A DNA stretch of 64,000 bases from Halobellus rufus (GCF_000739575.1 NZ_BBJO01000014.1:62001-126000), one strand, 5' to 3'. Shown: positions 33,993 through 43,360, counted from the stretch's first letter. The notes: a model not told the origin generated them from the sequence alone. Made by a program: numbers and translations.

Positions 33993-35339
33993 CTACGCGT
34001 GGAACGAGCCCAGGCAGTTGTACAGTTGCCGCTCGTAGATGTCGGGCTGCTTGCTGATCCCGAGGTGCGATCCGATCTTCGCGTCCGCCCAGTGGACCTC
34101 GTCGGGTCCCGAGAGGAGGCGAGCGAGAAGCCGCGGATCGAGCTCGAACTTCACGTAGCCGTCGTACGCCGAGAGGTCCGGATCCGTGACGAAGTCGTAC
34201 CCGTCACCGGTGAACGAGAGTTCGACGTACTCCTCGGGTCCGAGACCGATCAGTGCGGTCGTCTCCGTCTCGTAGCCGAGTTTTCGCCGCTTGCGCTCGA
34301 ACCGCTCGAAGGCCGGGGGAATCTGCTCGCGAAGCGCTTCGACCGACGGCATCGGGTCGTGCTCGTAGGTGAACGTGCGGTTCGCCAGTTCGGTCTCGAT
34401 GTACTCCCGTTTGGCCGCCTGATCGATCGGCTCGTAGGGCTCCGAGACGCGGCCGGTCGCGAGGTCGAGGTGCTCCCCCGAGTTGAGGAACACGCACTGG
34501 TGTTCGTCGGGATCGACGTGCGCCTCGAACCACTCCAACGCCTCGATACGGGGGGGATTCGCCGTGTACTGATTCAGCGGGGCGAGCCGTCCCGCCAGGA
34601 CGTACTCGCCGGCGAACGGCATGTAGTAGTCCGGGTCGAAGATGTCGATGAACTCCGTCGCGAGTTCGTGTTTCTCCTCGATCACCTCGTCGCGCGCCCG
34701 GATCTTCTCCTGGTGGGTGTAATCCTCCATACACTGCGGGTAGAACTGCGCGGCGCTGTACTGGTGACACACCAGATCGACGTCGTCGTATCTCTCGGTC
34801 ACCTGCCGCATACTCCGCTCGACCATCGGGTACGGACAGTCGTTCATGTTGACGACCGTGTACTCCCCGTCGTCGAACACCGCCAGGGAGTCGACCTGCG
34901 TCGATCCGAGTTCGGGGCTGCCCTCGACCCACGAGCAGCCGAAGTAGTTGCCGCACACCTCGGGATCGCAGGCGTCGGCCGCGAGGATGTTGACGTGGAG
35001 GTCACCGGCGAGGTGCGTCCGTTCGTTGTGGTCGAGTTCGATCACCTCGAACCCGAGCGCCGCGATCTCCTCTCGCAGGTAGTCCCAGCGGTAATCGTGG
35101 ATCAAGACCGGGATGTCCGTGTCCATCCGACGGAGCGTGGCGGGATCGAAGTGGTCGGGGTGGATGTGGGAGACGTAGATGTAATCGACGTCGTCGAAGT
35201 CCTCGGGTTCGACGTCGAGCGGCGGGTAGTGACACCACGAACCCTCGAACGCGCCGTCGACGAGCCAGGGATCGCACAACACCGACGCGTCCGCTGTTTC
35301 GACCACGATCGCAGCGGAGCTGAGATACGTTATCTGCAT
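33993..35339 (-). CDS. MBL-fold metallo-hydrolase (CMP-sialate hydroxylase / UlaG-like)
   Basis: A 448-residue protein with an N-terminal metallo-beta-lactamase fold: LCDPWLVDGAFEGSWCHYPPL, YVSHIHPDHFDPATL (HxHxDH metal motif), VNMNDCPYP and CHQYSAAQFYP. The long C-terminal region (~200 residues) has no motif I can name. The overall layout resembles the MBL part of CMP-N-acetylneuraminate hydroxylase-like and UlaG-like proteins; a role in modifying an activated or surface sugar is plausible from context but unproven. Confidence 0.8.
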   Translation of the reverse strand: MQITYLSSAAIVVETADASVLCDPWLVDGAFEGSWCHYPPLDVEPEDFDDVDYIYVSHIHPDHFDPATLRRMDTDIPVLIHDYRWDYLREEIAALGFEVIELDHNERTHLAGDLHVNILAADACDPEVCGNYFGCSWVEGSPELGSTQVDSLAVFDDGEYTVVNMNDCPYPMVERSMRQVTERYDDVDLVCHQYSAAQFYPQCMEDYTHQEKIRARDEVIEEKHELATEFIDIFDPDYYMPFAGEYVLAGRLAPLNQYTANPPRIEALEWFEAHVDPDEHQCVFLNSGEHLDLATGRVSEPYEPIDQAAKREYIETELANRTFTYEHDPMPSVEALREQIPPAFERFERKRRKLGYETETTALIGLGPEEYVELSFTGDGYDFVTDPDLSAYDGYVKFELDPRLLARLLSGPDEVHWADAKIGSHLGISKQPDIYERQLYNCLGSFHA

Positions 35340-35471
35340 ACGGTTCGGCGTCCGAGCGGGACGGTATTTAGTATCGACCGATTACGGAACCCGCGCTGGA
35401 TAACGTCTGGTTACCGGTCGAGGTGTAGTCACCGGAGACAGTCGTAACGCGACTGGACTCGGAAAGGACGA

Positions 35472-36610
35472 TCACTCCTCGTATCGCACTTCCAGTTCCT
35501 CGTTCTCCCGCAGGTCGAAGATCATCGCGAGGATCATCGCGATCCAGCCGACCACGACCAGCAGCACGCTGGACGTCGTTTCGTCACGGCCGCCCGATCC
35601 GCGTTCTTCGTCCGAATCACGCCCGCGGATCCGCGAGGACACCGCACGCAACAACGAGAGCGACCCGTACGCGGTCGCACTCGCCCCGACGCCGTACAGT
35701 AGCGTCAGCGGGTGGAACCTGCGGACGAGGTACTTCACGCGCAGTCGCCAGAGGAAGTCCCGCAGGAGCATCGCGGAGACCCGCGGGATGTAGGTGTGGT
35801 ACCGGATGCTGCTCGTCTCGTCGCCGTAGTTGGCTCGCCGCGGCACGTCGCCGATGCGGAGTTCCGCGACGTTCAAGCGGACGAGGAGGTCGTTACAGTA
35901 CCCGTACCCCTCGTACATCCGGTCGATGTCGACCGCCTCCAGCGCCTCCCGCGAGATCGCGGTGTAGCCGTTCTGCGGGTCCATCGTCCGCCAGTACCCG
36001 CTCGCGATCTTGGTCAGGAAGGTGAGGATCCAGTTGCCGAGCAGCCGCCACGACGACATATCCTGTCGGTACTCTCGGTTGAGGAGTCGGTTCCCCTTCG
36101 CGTAGTCGACCTCGCCGTCGACGATCGGGTCGAGGTATCCGGACAGTTCCTCCGGTCGCATCTGCCCGTCCCCGCCCATCACGGCCACGATGTCGAGTTC
36201 GTCCCGGAGGGCGTGCTGATAGCCGGTCTTGATCGCGCCGCCGACGCCGCGGTTCCGCTCGTGTTGGATCGGGTAGACCGGGTGTCGAAGGCACCGGCGT
36301 CGTCGGCTGCCTCGTTCGGGACGTCGCGGTAGTCGGCGCTGAGAGTCCCCCCGTCGCTGCGGTAGTCGGTTCCGGGTGAGCGTTCCGGGTGCTCTTCCGC
36401 CGCGTCGGCAGTCCGGTCTCGGTCGTCCGTTCCAGCGCTGTTGACGCGTTCGGCCGCAGACTGTATCTCCGCCCACGTTCCGTCGGTCGAACAGTCGTCG
36501 ATCACGTACGCACGGTCGACGAAGGGCGGCAGCGTCTCGATCACCCTGCCGACGAAGCCCTCCTCGTTGTACGCCGGAACGACGACGCCGACGGTGTGGT
36601 CTTTGTACAT
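35472..36610 (-). pseudogene. GT2 glycosyltransferase, interrupted by a one-base deletion
   Basis: A dolichol-phosphate-mannose-synthase-like family 2 glycosyltransferase of 379 residues if repaired. The first frame gives VGVVVPAYNEEGFVGRVIETLP and VIDDCSTDGT, the second HPVYPIQHERNRGVGGAIKTGYQHA, VMGGDGQM (metal-binding acidic motif), LTKIASGYWRTMDPQNGYTAISREAL. Between them is a ~60-residue acidic insert typical of the variable loop in haloarchaea. The frames join if one base is inserted at about 36285 (TTCGACACCC read as TTC-GAx-CAC-CCG). Two C-terminal helices (about 285-305 and 345-365) anchor it. It would transfer a sugar from a nucleotide to a lipid carrier. Confidence 0.82.
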
Positions 36611-36724
36611 AGCTGTGAGATCCGCCTTCGCGTACTTCGCGGCGGCCTATCGTTATGCGCTCTCAACGGAACGTCGCCCCCGTAACGGGTCTATACCTTA
36701 GTTGCTCGGTGGCCGTTCCACCGT

Positions 36725-37252
36725 ATGAGCGCTGACACAGGCGCGGATTCTGAGACCACAGAGCTCCCGCGCGTGATCGAGAACTGCCGGATCGGCGACG
36801 GCACCGAAATCGCACCCTTCGCGGTCCTCGACGACTGCACGTTCGGCCGCGACTGCCGCGTGTGGCGGTTCGTCAACTGCTACGGCGCGACGTTCGGCGA
36901 CGAGGTGATGGTCGGTTCGTTCGCGGAGATCCAGTCCGACGTCGTCGTCGGCGACCGGACGCGAATCCAGTCACACGCGTTCGTCCCGTCGCTGACCGAG
37001 TTCGGCGACGACGTCTTCTTCAGCCACGGCGCGGCGATCGTGAACGACGTCTACCCGCCCAGCGGCGACTCCGACGAGTGGGAGGAGACCGTCGTCGGCG
37101 ACGGTGCCGTCGTCGGGACGAACGCGACGCTCTTGCCCGTCGAAATCGGTGAAGGAGCGCTTATCGGAGCCGGGGCGGTGGTGACCGAGGACGTCCCGCC
37201 GAACGCGATCGCGGCGGGGAACCCCGCGGAGATCGTCGGCTATCGGGAGTGA
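36725..37252 (+). CDS. Left-handed beta-helix acyltransferase (WbpD-like), set 1
   Basis: A 175-residue hexapeptide-repeat protein (ENCRIGDGTEIAPFAVLDDCTFGRDCRV, AEIQSDVVVGDRTRIQSHAF, FSHGAAIVNDVYPP, VGTNATLLPVEIGEGALIGAGAVV, AAGNPAEIVGYRE). It is most like UDP-2-acetamido-3-amino-sugar N-acetyltransferases. A CTATACC element lies about 30 nt before the ATG. Convergent with the dehydrogenase gene, whose product it could use together with the aminotransferase at 38425. Confidence 0.85.
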   Translation: MSADTGADSETTELPRVIENCRIGDGTEIAPFAVLDDCTFGRDCRVWRFVNCYGATFGDEVMVGSFAEIQSDVVVGDRTRIQSHAFVPSLTEFGDDVFFSHGAAIVNDVYPPSGDSDEWEETVVGDGAVVGTNATLLPVEIGEGALIGAGAVVTEDVPPNAIAAGNPAEIVGYRE

Positions 37253-37304
37253 AAGGAACAGATCGAGGCGGTCGGCGGCGCGGCTCCGAGATCGATTCGC
37301 GGCG

Positions 37305-38332
37305 CTACTCCTGTGAGGCTCGCCCGCGGGCGGGCGACCCCGCGACAGCGTCGACGCGGAGCGTCTCGTTCCGGTCGGCGGACCGCTCGGCGAGTTCCAG
37401 CAAGTCGACCGCACGCGCGCCGACGGAGCCCGGCGCGCGCAACGTCGACTGACCCTGGGAAGCGGCGACGAACTCCTCGATCTCCGCGCGGAGCGGTTCG
37501 GCCGTCGGAGCCTCGAACACCTGCTTTCCCTCCTCGCGCGCACTGAGGGAGCCGTCGCGCTCGACGATCCGACTGTCGTACAGTTCGAGTACGGTGTCGT
37601 CGAGGTAATCGATGTAGGCGGCCTTCTCCGAGCCGACGACGACGAGGTCCCGCCGCTTCCCGAAGACGGGCACCTGCCAGGACTCGTTGATGACGCTCGT
37701 CGCGTCCTCGTACTCCAGTACGACAGTGGCCGTCTCGTCGATTCCCTCGCGGACGATCGAGTCCGTCGAGCAGTAGAGCCACTCGGGCTGGTCGTTCAGG
37801 AGGTAATTGGAGACGTCGACGTCGTGGACGGCCAGCGAGTACAGCACGCCGGTTGTCGCGCGCGGGGCCCGGAACGAGAACCGGTTGGTCGCGAGGTACT
37901 TCACGCGGCCGAGTTCGCCGCGGTCGATGCGGCGTTTCAGCTCACAGAGCGCGGGGTGATGCCGGAAGATGTGGCCCACAGCGAGCGTCCGGTCCTCCTC
38001 GTCGGCGGTGGAGACGAGGTCCCACGCCTCGGTGCTGTCGAGCGCGAGAGGCTTCTCGACGAGGACGTCGATCCCGTCTTCGAGCAGCGTCGTCGCGATC
38101 TCGTGGTGCGTCGGCGACGGCGTCGAGACCGTCGCCGCGTCGACGCCGAGCGCCGCGAGTTCGGCGTAGTCTGTGACCGCGCGCACGTCGTAGCTCTCGG
38201 CGAGTTCCGCGACGCGCGACTCGTCGACGTCGCAGAGCGAGACCTCGTCGATCACGCCGCGTCGGCCAGTTCGGCGGCCACGCGGGCGTGGTTGCTTCCC
38301 CAGTATCCGGTGCCGATGACGGCGTAGTGCAT
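37305..38332 (-). pseudogene. Gfo/Idh/MocA sugar-nucleotide dehydrogenase (WbpB-like), set 1, with one-base deletion
   Basis: An oxidoreductase of 342 residues when repaired. From the ATG at 38332 the frame gives MHYAVIGTGYWGSNHARVAAELADA (in outline, a Rossmann glycine motif) and then stops; the body continues in another frame as VIDEVSLCDVDESRVAELAESYD, LVEKPLALDS and VGHIFRHHPAL. Adding one G at about 38259 (GCGGGCGTG for GCGGCGTG) joins them. The EKP motif supplies the catalytic Lys. It probably oxidises the 3-position of UDP-GlcNAcA-type sugars. The C-terminus is acidic/Arg-rich and variable. Confidence 0.82.
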
Positions 38333-38424
38333 CGGCGGGAACTACGCTCGCACGGAGATTGTAATGGAGAATGTACCCGACGCTGTCGAAAAAGGCGAGC
38401 GCGACCGGTGGCATAGGCCGCGAC

Positions 38425-39522
38425 TTACTGATAGAACTCCTCGATCGCCGAGCAGACGTAGTCGACTTCCGCGTCGGTGAGCCGCGGGTGCATCGGCAGC
38501 GAGAGGATCCGATCGCAGAGCGACTCGGTCACCGGGAGTTCGGGCGTCTCCACGCGGGAGACGATCGCCGGATGCTGGTGTGCCGGCGTGGGGTAGTGAA
38601 CGCCGGTGTCGACGTTTCGATCGGCGAGGAAGTCCGCGAGCGCCTCCCGGTCCGGGACCTGGATCACGTAGAGGTGGAAGACGTGCTCGACGTCCGCGGG
38701 GACGAACGGCGTCGTCACCGCGTCGACGTCGGCCAAGCGGTCGGTGTATCGCCGCGCCGCCGCCCGTCGCCGCTCGCTCCAGTCTCGTACCCGGTCGAGT
38801 TGGCGCAGTCCGACGGCGGCGTTGGTCTCGTCCAGCCGGTAGTTCAGTCCGAGCCGCCGGTGGACGCCCTCGTCGCCGCGGCCGTGGTTCCGGAGCATCC
38901 GCATCGTTTCGGCGAGGTCGGCGTCGTCGGTGATCGCCATCCCGCCGTCGCCCCCGACGGTCATGTTCTTCGAGGGGTAGAAGCTGAACGCGCCCGCGTC
39001 ACCGACCGTCCCCGCGGTCGCGCCGTCGCGCGACGCGAAGTGCGCCTGACAGGAGTCCTCGACGACGAAGAGGTCGTGTTCGCTCGCGATGGCATCGATC
39101 GCGTCCACGTCCGCCATCCCGCCGTAGATGTGGACGGGGATCACCGCGGCCGGGTTGTCGGCCGCCGCGACCGCGGTCGCGAGTGAATCGGGGTCCATCG
39201 TGTACGTCTCGGGGTCGACGTCGACGAAGACGGGGGTCGCACCGAGCGCCAACACCGGGCTGGCGCTCGCGAAGAACGTGTGCCCCGGGACGAAGACCGA
39301 GTCGCCCTCGCCGATTCCGGCCGCCTCCAGCGCGAGGAGGATCGCCGCGGTGCCGCTGGAGACGGCGACGGCGTGGTCGACGCCGCAGGTCTCGGCGAAC
39401 CGGTTCTCGAACCGTTCGACGAGCGGCCCCTTCACGAACCGCCCGCTTTCGAGGACGTCGACGACGGCTTCGATCGTGTCTTCCGCGACGCGAATATCGG
39501 TGAAATCGACGCTGTCGACCAT
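38425..39522 (-). CDS. DegT/DnrJ/EryC1 sugar aminotransferase (WbpE-like), set 1
   Basis: A 365-residue PLP enzyme. The PLP-binding region is FSFYPSKNMTVGGDGGM with the internal-aldimine Lys, preceded by VVEDSCQAHFA; the N-terminus has FVKGPLVERFE and AVAVSSGTAAILLALEA. It transfers an amino group to a keto sugar nucleotide, the step between a Gfo/Idh dehydrogenase and an acetyltransferase. Its gene is upstream of, and in line with, the set-1 dehydrogenase. Confidence 0.93.
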   Translation of the reverse strand: MVDSVDFTDIRVAEDTIEAVVDVLESGRFVKGPLVERFENRFAETCGVDHAVAVSSGTAAILLALEAAGIGEGDSVFVPGHTFFASASPVLALGATPVFVDVDPETYTMDPDSLATAVAAADNPAAVIPVHIYGGMADVDAIDAIASEHDLFVVEDSCQAHFASRDGATAGTVGDAGAFSFYPSKNMTVGGDGGMAITDDADLAETMRMLRNHGRGDEGVHRRLGLNYRLDETNAAVGLRQLDRVRDWSERRRAAARRYTDRLADVDAVTTPFVPADVEHVFHLYVIQVPDREALADFLADRNVDTGVHYPTPAHQHPAIVSRVETPELPVTESLCDRILSLPMHPRLTDAEVDYVCSAIEEFYQ

Positions 39523-39744
39523 CGTCTCCGGGTCACGGTCACCGTGGATTGTAATGGATCGACTGCGACCGGGAAGGCCCCGACTAACGCGGAGAGGGGG
39601 CCGGAGACGCCCGTCGAGAATATTCGAGCGGGCGCGCGGCCGACAGTAACGACGCCCGGGACCGCGACAGTGAGGAGTGCGAACGAGGGCGGACGCGCCG
39701 AAACGAGGGCATAACAAACCGGCGTCCGACCCGCCGGTGCAGAT

Positions 39745-40482
39745 ATGCAAGCCGTCGTACTCGCGGCCGGGAAGGGGACGCGACTCCGCCCGCTGACCGA
39801 AACCAAACCCAAGGGCCTCGTCGAAGTGAACGGCAAGCCCATCCTGACGCACTGCTTCGAACAGCTCACCGACCTGGGTGCCGAAGAACTTCTCGTGGTG
39901 ATCGGTTACCGCGGCGACGACGTCGTCGAGCACTACGGGGACAGCTTCGGGGACGTGCCGATCACCTACGCCCGTCAGGAGGAGCAGTTGGGGCTCGCAC
40001 ACGCGCTCAACACCGTCGAACCGCACGTGACCGACGACTTCATGTTGATGCTCGGCGACAACATCTTCCGGGCGAACGTGGAGGACGTCGTCCGCCGGCA
40101 GCGCGAGAGCCGCGTCGACGCCGCGTTCCTGGTCGAGGAGGTCCCCGAATCGGAGGCCTCCAGATACGGCGTCTGCAACACGAACGACTACGGCAAGATC
40201 GTCGAAGTCGTCGAGAAGCCGGACGATCCGCCGTCGAATCTGGTTATGACAGGGTTCTATACGTTCTCGCCGGCGATCTTCCACGCCACGCGTCTCGTAC
40301 AGCCGTCGAGCCGCGGCGAGTACGAGCTTTCGGACGCGATCGATCTGTTGATTCGGTCCGGACGCACGATCGACGCGGTCGAACTCGACGGATGGCGGAT
40401 CGACGTCGGCTACCCCGAGGATCGCGCCGAAGCCGAGCGACGGTTGCAGCAGCGAGCCGAGCAAACGACGTCACGCGTATGA
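39745..40482 (+). CDS. Sugar nucleotidyltransferase (glucose-1-phosphate thymidylyl/uridylyltransferase-like)
   Basis: A 245-residue nucleotidyltransferase with the signature AVVLAAGKGTRLRPLTETKPKGLVEVNGKPI at the start, then LMLGDNIF and VEVVEKPDDPPSNLVMTGFYTFSPAIF. It activates a sugar-1-phosphate with UTP or dTTP, as AglF does in Haloferax. The TAACAAA element at 39712-39718 lies 33 nt before the ATG. Its stop codon falls in the palindrome at 40476-40495. Confidence 0.9.
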   Translation: MQAVVLAAGKGTRLRPLTETKPKGLVEVNGKPILTHCFEQLTDLGAEELLVVIGYRGDDVVEHYGDSFGDVPITYARQEEQLGLAHALNTVEPHVTDDFMLMLGDNIFRANVEDVVRRQRESRVDAAFLVEEVPESEASRYGVCNTNDYGKIVEVVEKPDDPPSNLVMTGFYTFSPAIFHATRLVQPSSRGEYELSDAIDLLIRSGRTIDAVELDGWRIDVGYPEDRAEAERRLQQRAEQTTSRV

Positions 40483-40495
40483 CAAGTGTCATACG
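40476..40495. promoter_or_regulatory. 20-bp palindrome before the HalOD1 gene
   Basis: CGTATGACA-AG-TGTCATACG has perfect 9-nt arms. It covers the stop codon of the nucleotidyltransferase gene and ends about 10 nt before a TTATAT box (40506-40511) that is 35-40 nt ahead of the HalOD1 ATG. This is the position of a strong operator. Confidence 0.65.
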
Positions 40496-40545
40496 AAAGC
40501 GGGAATTATATGTACTAGCACTCGTAACGCAGCGTTGACGCTTGA

Positions 40546-40839
40546 ATGAAATCTGCACAACCAGACTGCCTCTCGGACACTGCGGTGTCGACGAATAGTT
40601 CAACGTTCCAGTTCGAGCCCGAACGCGAAACCGTCGTGGTCGATATTGTCGAAGCCGTTTCGGCGGTCGCCGGCGTTGACCCACTTCATTTCGAACCGCG
40701 CTTACACGATGTCGTCGATGCTGACGCTTTGGTCGAGTGCATTCAATCAGGCGGTGACGACGTGAGCGTTTCATTCGAGATGGGGGCATACGATGTGACA
40801 GTCCGGGGGTGTGGAGAAATCGAAGTCGTCGAATCGTGA
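40546..40839 (+). CDS. HalOD1 output-domain protein
   Basis: A 97-residue haloarchaeal output domain: VVVDIVEAVSAVAGVDPLHFEPRLHDVVDADALVECI, then VSVSFEMGAYDVTVRGCGEIEVV. HalOD1 proteins often accompany signalling genes but the molecular role is unknown. Controlled by the palindrome/TATA arrangement just upstream. Starts a small block of regulatory genes in the middle of the glycan island. Confidence 0.85.
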   Translation: MKSAQPDCLSDTAVSTNSSTFQFEPERETVVVDIVEAVSAVAGVDPLHFEPRLHDVVDADALVECIQSGGDDVSVSFEMGAYDVTVRGCGEIEVVES

Positions 40840-40889
40840 CCGGGGGGCAGCGGTATATTTATTACCATCTTCATTGAATTTAATGATGG

Positions 40890-41018
40890 ATGTCAGAATG
40901 GTTCACTGACGAGGAGATGGAGCGCATCGTTCGGTTTGCACAGACGTCTGGGTACGCTCGGGACCCGACGATGCTGCTGCCGGAGGAAAAAAGCAGAGCC
41001 GACGAGGGGGCGGAGTGA
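40890..41018 (+). CDS. 42-residue haloarchaeal protein
   Basis: ATG at 40890 to TGA at 41018 encodes a small acidic protein opening MSEWFTDEEMERIVRFAQTS and containing YARDPTMLLPEE. A TATATTTA box at 40853 is 37 nt upstream. Composition and the DEEMERIV...YARDP pattern look like a genuine small haloarchaeal protein rather than chance. No function is known. The next 205 nt hold no gene, only a T6 run at 41136-41141 that may end transcription. Confidence 0.65.
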   Translation: MSEWFTDEEMERIVRFAQTSGYARDPTMLLPEEKSRADEGAE

Positions 41019-41223
41019 GACGGCGCACGAGGCGTCGCATCGACGTTGAGCGAGCGTCGCGACGGTAGTTGAGCAGGCACCGTTACGGTGGGTGACCCGA
41101 ACGGCGAACGGGGGGTGAGTCCGAGGGGCGAGCAATTTTTTCGTGGCATTACTGGAGTAGGAGAACGAGTGGGACGGACTGCGGCGTCGACGTCCCGTTC
41201 GGACGGGTCGACTCTGCGACGGG

Positions 41224-41505
41224 TCACTCGTCGAGCAAGCCCTGTTGCTCGATCTCCTGCCAGAGGTCTTCACCGCGGTCGGTGATACCGTAGACGCGAC
41301 CCTTTCGGCGGTCCTCGGAGACCAGAAGGTCGACGAACCCTCGGTCGCGAAGGCTCGTGAGCGCGTGTGAGACTGCGGCGATCCCGATGTCCTCGTCCTC
41401 GGCGATCTGCGAGGGAGTTGCCGGTCCCTCGGCGAGCCGACACAGTACCGCCACGCGGTACTGCGAGCTGATCACGAACCCGATGTGGTCCCACGTGTCG
41501 GTCAT
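41224..41505 (-). CDS. Winged-helix regulator, paralogue of the one at 26043
   Basis: A 93-residue single winged helix: WDHIGFVISSQYRVAVLCRL, AEGPATPSQIAEDEDIGIAAVSHALTSL, FVDLLVSEDRRKGRVYGITDRG. Closely related to the regulator at 26043-26321. It lies 10 nt after the DUF7344 gene on the same strand, so the two form an operon. Confidence 0.85.
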   Translation of the reverse strand: MTDTWDHIGFVISSQYRVAVLCRLAEGPATPSQIAEDEDIGIAAVSHALTSLRDRGFVDLLVSEDRRKGRVYGITDRGEDLWQEIEQQGLLDE

Positions 41506-41515
41506 CGATACTCAC

Positions 41516-42070
41516 TCATTGTCTGTTCGATTCATTTTCAAGCGGGATCACTGCCGCGGTGGTAAGTATTCGGTTCGCATACAAGTAGTGCAGGAGGCTC
41601 ACGACGACGAGCACGACGAGGAAGGCCACGGAAACGTACTCAGACCGGACGAGGGCGGAGTTTACTACCATAGAGAGCAGGTAGCCGACGATGCCCACGA
41701 CGGCGATCGACGCGTAGATCAGCTGCCACGGGACCGACTCGCGTTCCTCCTCGAAGTACTGTGCGAGCTCGTCTACGTGACGTGTCGAGTAGACCATCCC
41801 CGACTCCGAGTCGTACCGGACCACGTCGGCCTCGGCGAGTTTCGGAATGTGGGTCTGATACAGCGAGACGTACGTCCGCTTCCGTTGCTGTGCGGAAAGC
41901 TCGGACGGGTCGAGTCCGTTCTCCTCTGCGGCCAACTCCTCGGCGAGGTCACTGAGTTCGATCCCTCCTCGTTGCTGTTGTAAGCGTCTGAGCACGAAGC
42001 GTCTACGTGCGTTGCTCAACAGATCGAATGCGGTGTCCTGCGACAGCGTTTGGGGCTCGTGTGGTGACAT
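41516..42070 (-). CDS. DUF7344 HTH-like protein with two membrane helices
   Basis: A 184-residue protein: an N-terminal DUF7344 domain (AFDLLSNARRRFVLRRLQQQ, LSAQQRKRTYVSLYQTHIPKLAEADVVRYD), a haloarchaeal winged-helix-like fold, then two membrane helices (about 118-138 and 145-165). This architecture suggests a membrane-bound transcription or signalling factor. The ATG at 42070 (MSPHEPQ) is preferred to one 25 codons upstream. The 289-nt gap before the next gene at 42360 shows no further coding sequence. Confidence 0.82.
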   Translation of the reverse strand: MSPHEPQTLSQDTAFDLLSNARRRFVLRRLQQQRGGIELSDLAEELAAEENGLDPSELSAQQRKRTYVSLYQTHIPKLAEADVVRYDSESGMVYSTRHVDELAQYFEEERESVPWQLIYASIAVVGIVGYLLSMVVNSALVRSEYVSVAFLVVLVVVSLLHYLYANRILTTAAVIPLENESNRQ

Positions 42071-42359
42071 CAGAATCTCGCGACCGCGGGAGCAGTGCTT
42101 CAATCGTTCCGGAGGTATCCGCTTTGTTAGATGTTCGTTATCCACGGACGGCGACGGAGAGAACGCGGTAGTTGGACCATTACAATGCCGATTTCACGGC
42201 GAGCACCCAGTACATGACACAGCGCGTTCGCTGCGACGCAACGGCGGCCAGAGTGCGAGCGGGATCCGGTCGCGGTGATCGGACGAGACCGCTCGATCGA
42301 CAGTGGGCAGAACGAGGACGGCAACCGAGCCGCGAACGCGCCCCGACCGTACTCGGATA

Positions 42360-43358
42360 ATGCGCGGGGACGGAGTGGGGCACGGCTCGTCATTCGGGCC
42401 GGTGAGCTACGCGCCGATCGATCTCCTCCTCTCGGGGCTGGTCGGGACCGGGATGTACCTCGTCATCGTCGTCGGAACCGACGGGCTACTGCGGCTTCTC
42501 GCCGGCGGGATTCTCCTGTGGATCCTCCCCGGGTACGTGACGCTCGCGGCGCTGTTTCCCGGCCGCGGTATCGAGACCCGATCCCGGAGTTCCGAGCAGC
42601 GATCGGGGATATCGCTCCGGCAACGCGGCGTGTTGACGCTCGGCGTGAGCCTGTTCGTTCTCGTCTTGATCGGACTGGTGATCGGGACGGTCGCCTCGGC
42701 GATCACCGCGGGTCTCGTGAGCGGTGCGGTGTTGGTCTACGTGCTCGCCGTCGGCGGGATCGCCGCCATCAGACGGTACCGGATGCCCGCCGGCTATCGG
42801 GTGTCCCTGCCGGTCGAATCTTGGTACGACGAGGTCGTGACGGCGTTCACGCGCGGGTCGGTGGCCGACCGCGCGCTGACGGTCGGTGTGGTCTGCAGCG
42901 TGCTCCTGACGGTCGGGATGTTCGGCTTCGCGATGAGTGCGGGCCCCGCCGGGCAGTCCTACACCGACTTCTACGTGGTGACGCCCGACGGCGACGGTGA
43001 GTACACCTCCGCCGGGTACCCGGAGAACCTCACCGTCGGACAGGAGGCCACGCTCGCGTGGGGCGTCCACAACGCCGAGTCCGAGCCGATGGACTACACC
43101 GTCGTCGTCGTGCTCGAACGCGTCGTCGACGCCGACGGGGAGTACAGAGTGATCGAAAGCGAGGAACTGGATCGAACGTCGATACGCGTCGCCGACGGAG
43201 AAGAGACACTCCGCAACCACACGGTCGCCCCGTCGATGGTCGGCGAGGACCTCCGGCTCGGGTACTACCTCTACCGCGGTGACGCCCCCGACCGCCCGCG
43301 CCCGGACACGGCGTATCGGCACTTACACGTGTGGACGACGGTCACTCCCTCGGCCTGA
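42360..43358 (+). CDS. DUF1616 membrane protein
   Basis: A 332-residue protein with four or five N-terminal membrane helices, a soluble C-terminal ~130 residues predicted as beta-sandwich (FYVVTPDGDGEYTSAGYPENLTVGQEATLAWGVHNAE, then YTVVVVLERV) and the pattern of the archaeal DUF1616 family. Such proteins lie in surface-polysaccharide clusters; the function is unknown. The next gene begins 2 nt after its stop. Confidence 0.85.
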   Translation: MRGDGVGHGSSFGPVSYAPIDLLLSGLVGTGMYLVIVVGTDGLLRLLAGGILLWILPGYVTLAALFPGRGIETRSRSSEQRSGISLRQRGVLTLGVSLFVLVLIGLVIGTVASAITAGLVSGAVLVYVLAVGGIAAIRRYRMPAGYRVSLPVESWYDEVVTAFTRGSVADRALTVGVVCSVLLTVGMFGFAMSAGPAGQSYTDFYVVTPDGDGEYTSAGYPENLTVGQEATLAWGVHNAESEPMDYTVVVVLERVVDADGEYRVIESEELDRTSIRVADGEETLRNHTVAPSMVGEDLRLGYYLYRGDAPDRPRPDTAYRHLHVWTTVTPSA

Positions 43359-43360
43359 CG

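Noticed and set aside
39614-39626. GAGAATATTCGAG before the nucleotidyltransferase gene as an eighth copy of the denitrification palindrome
   Set aside because: It differs in the half sites and centre (no GTTCG/CGAAC) and lies in an unrelated gene set.
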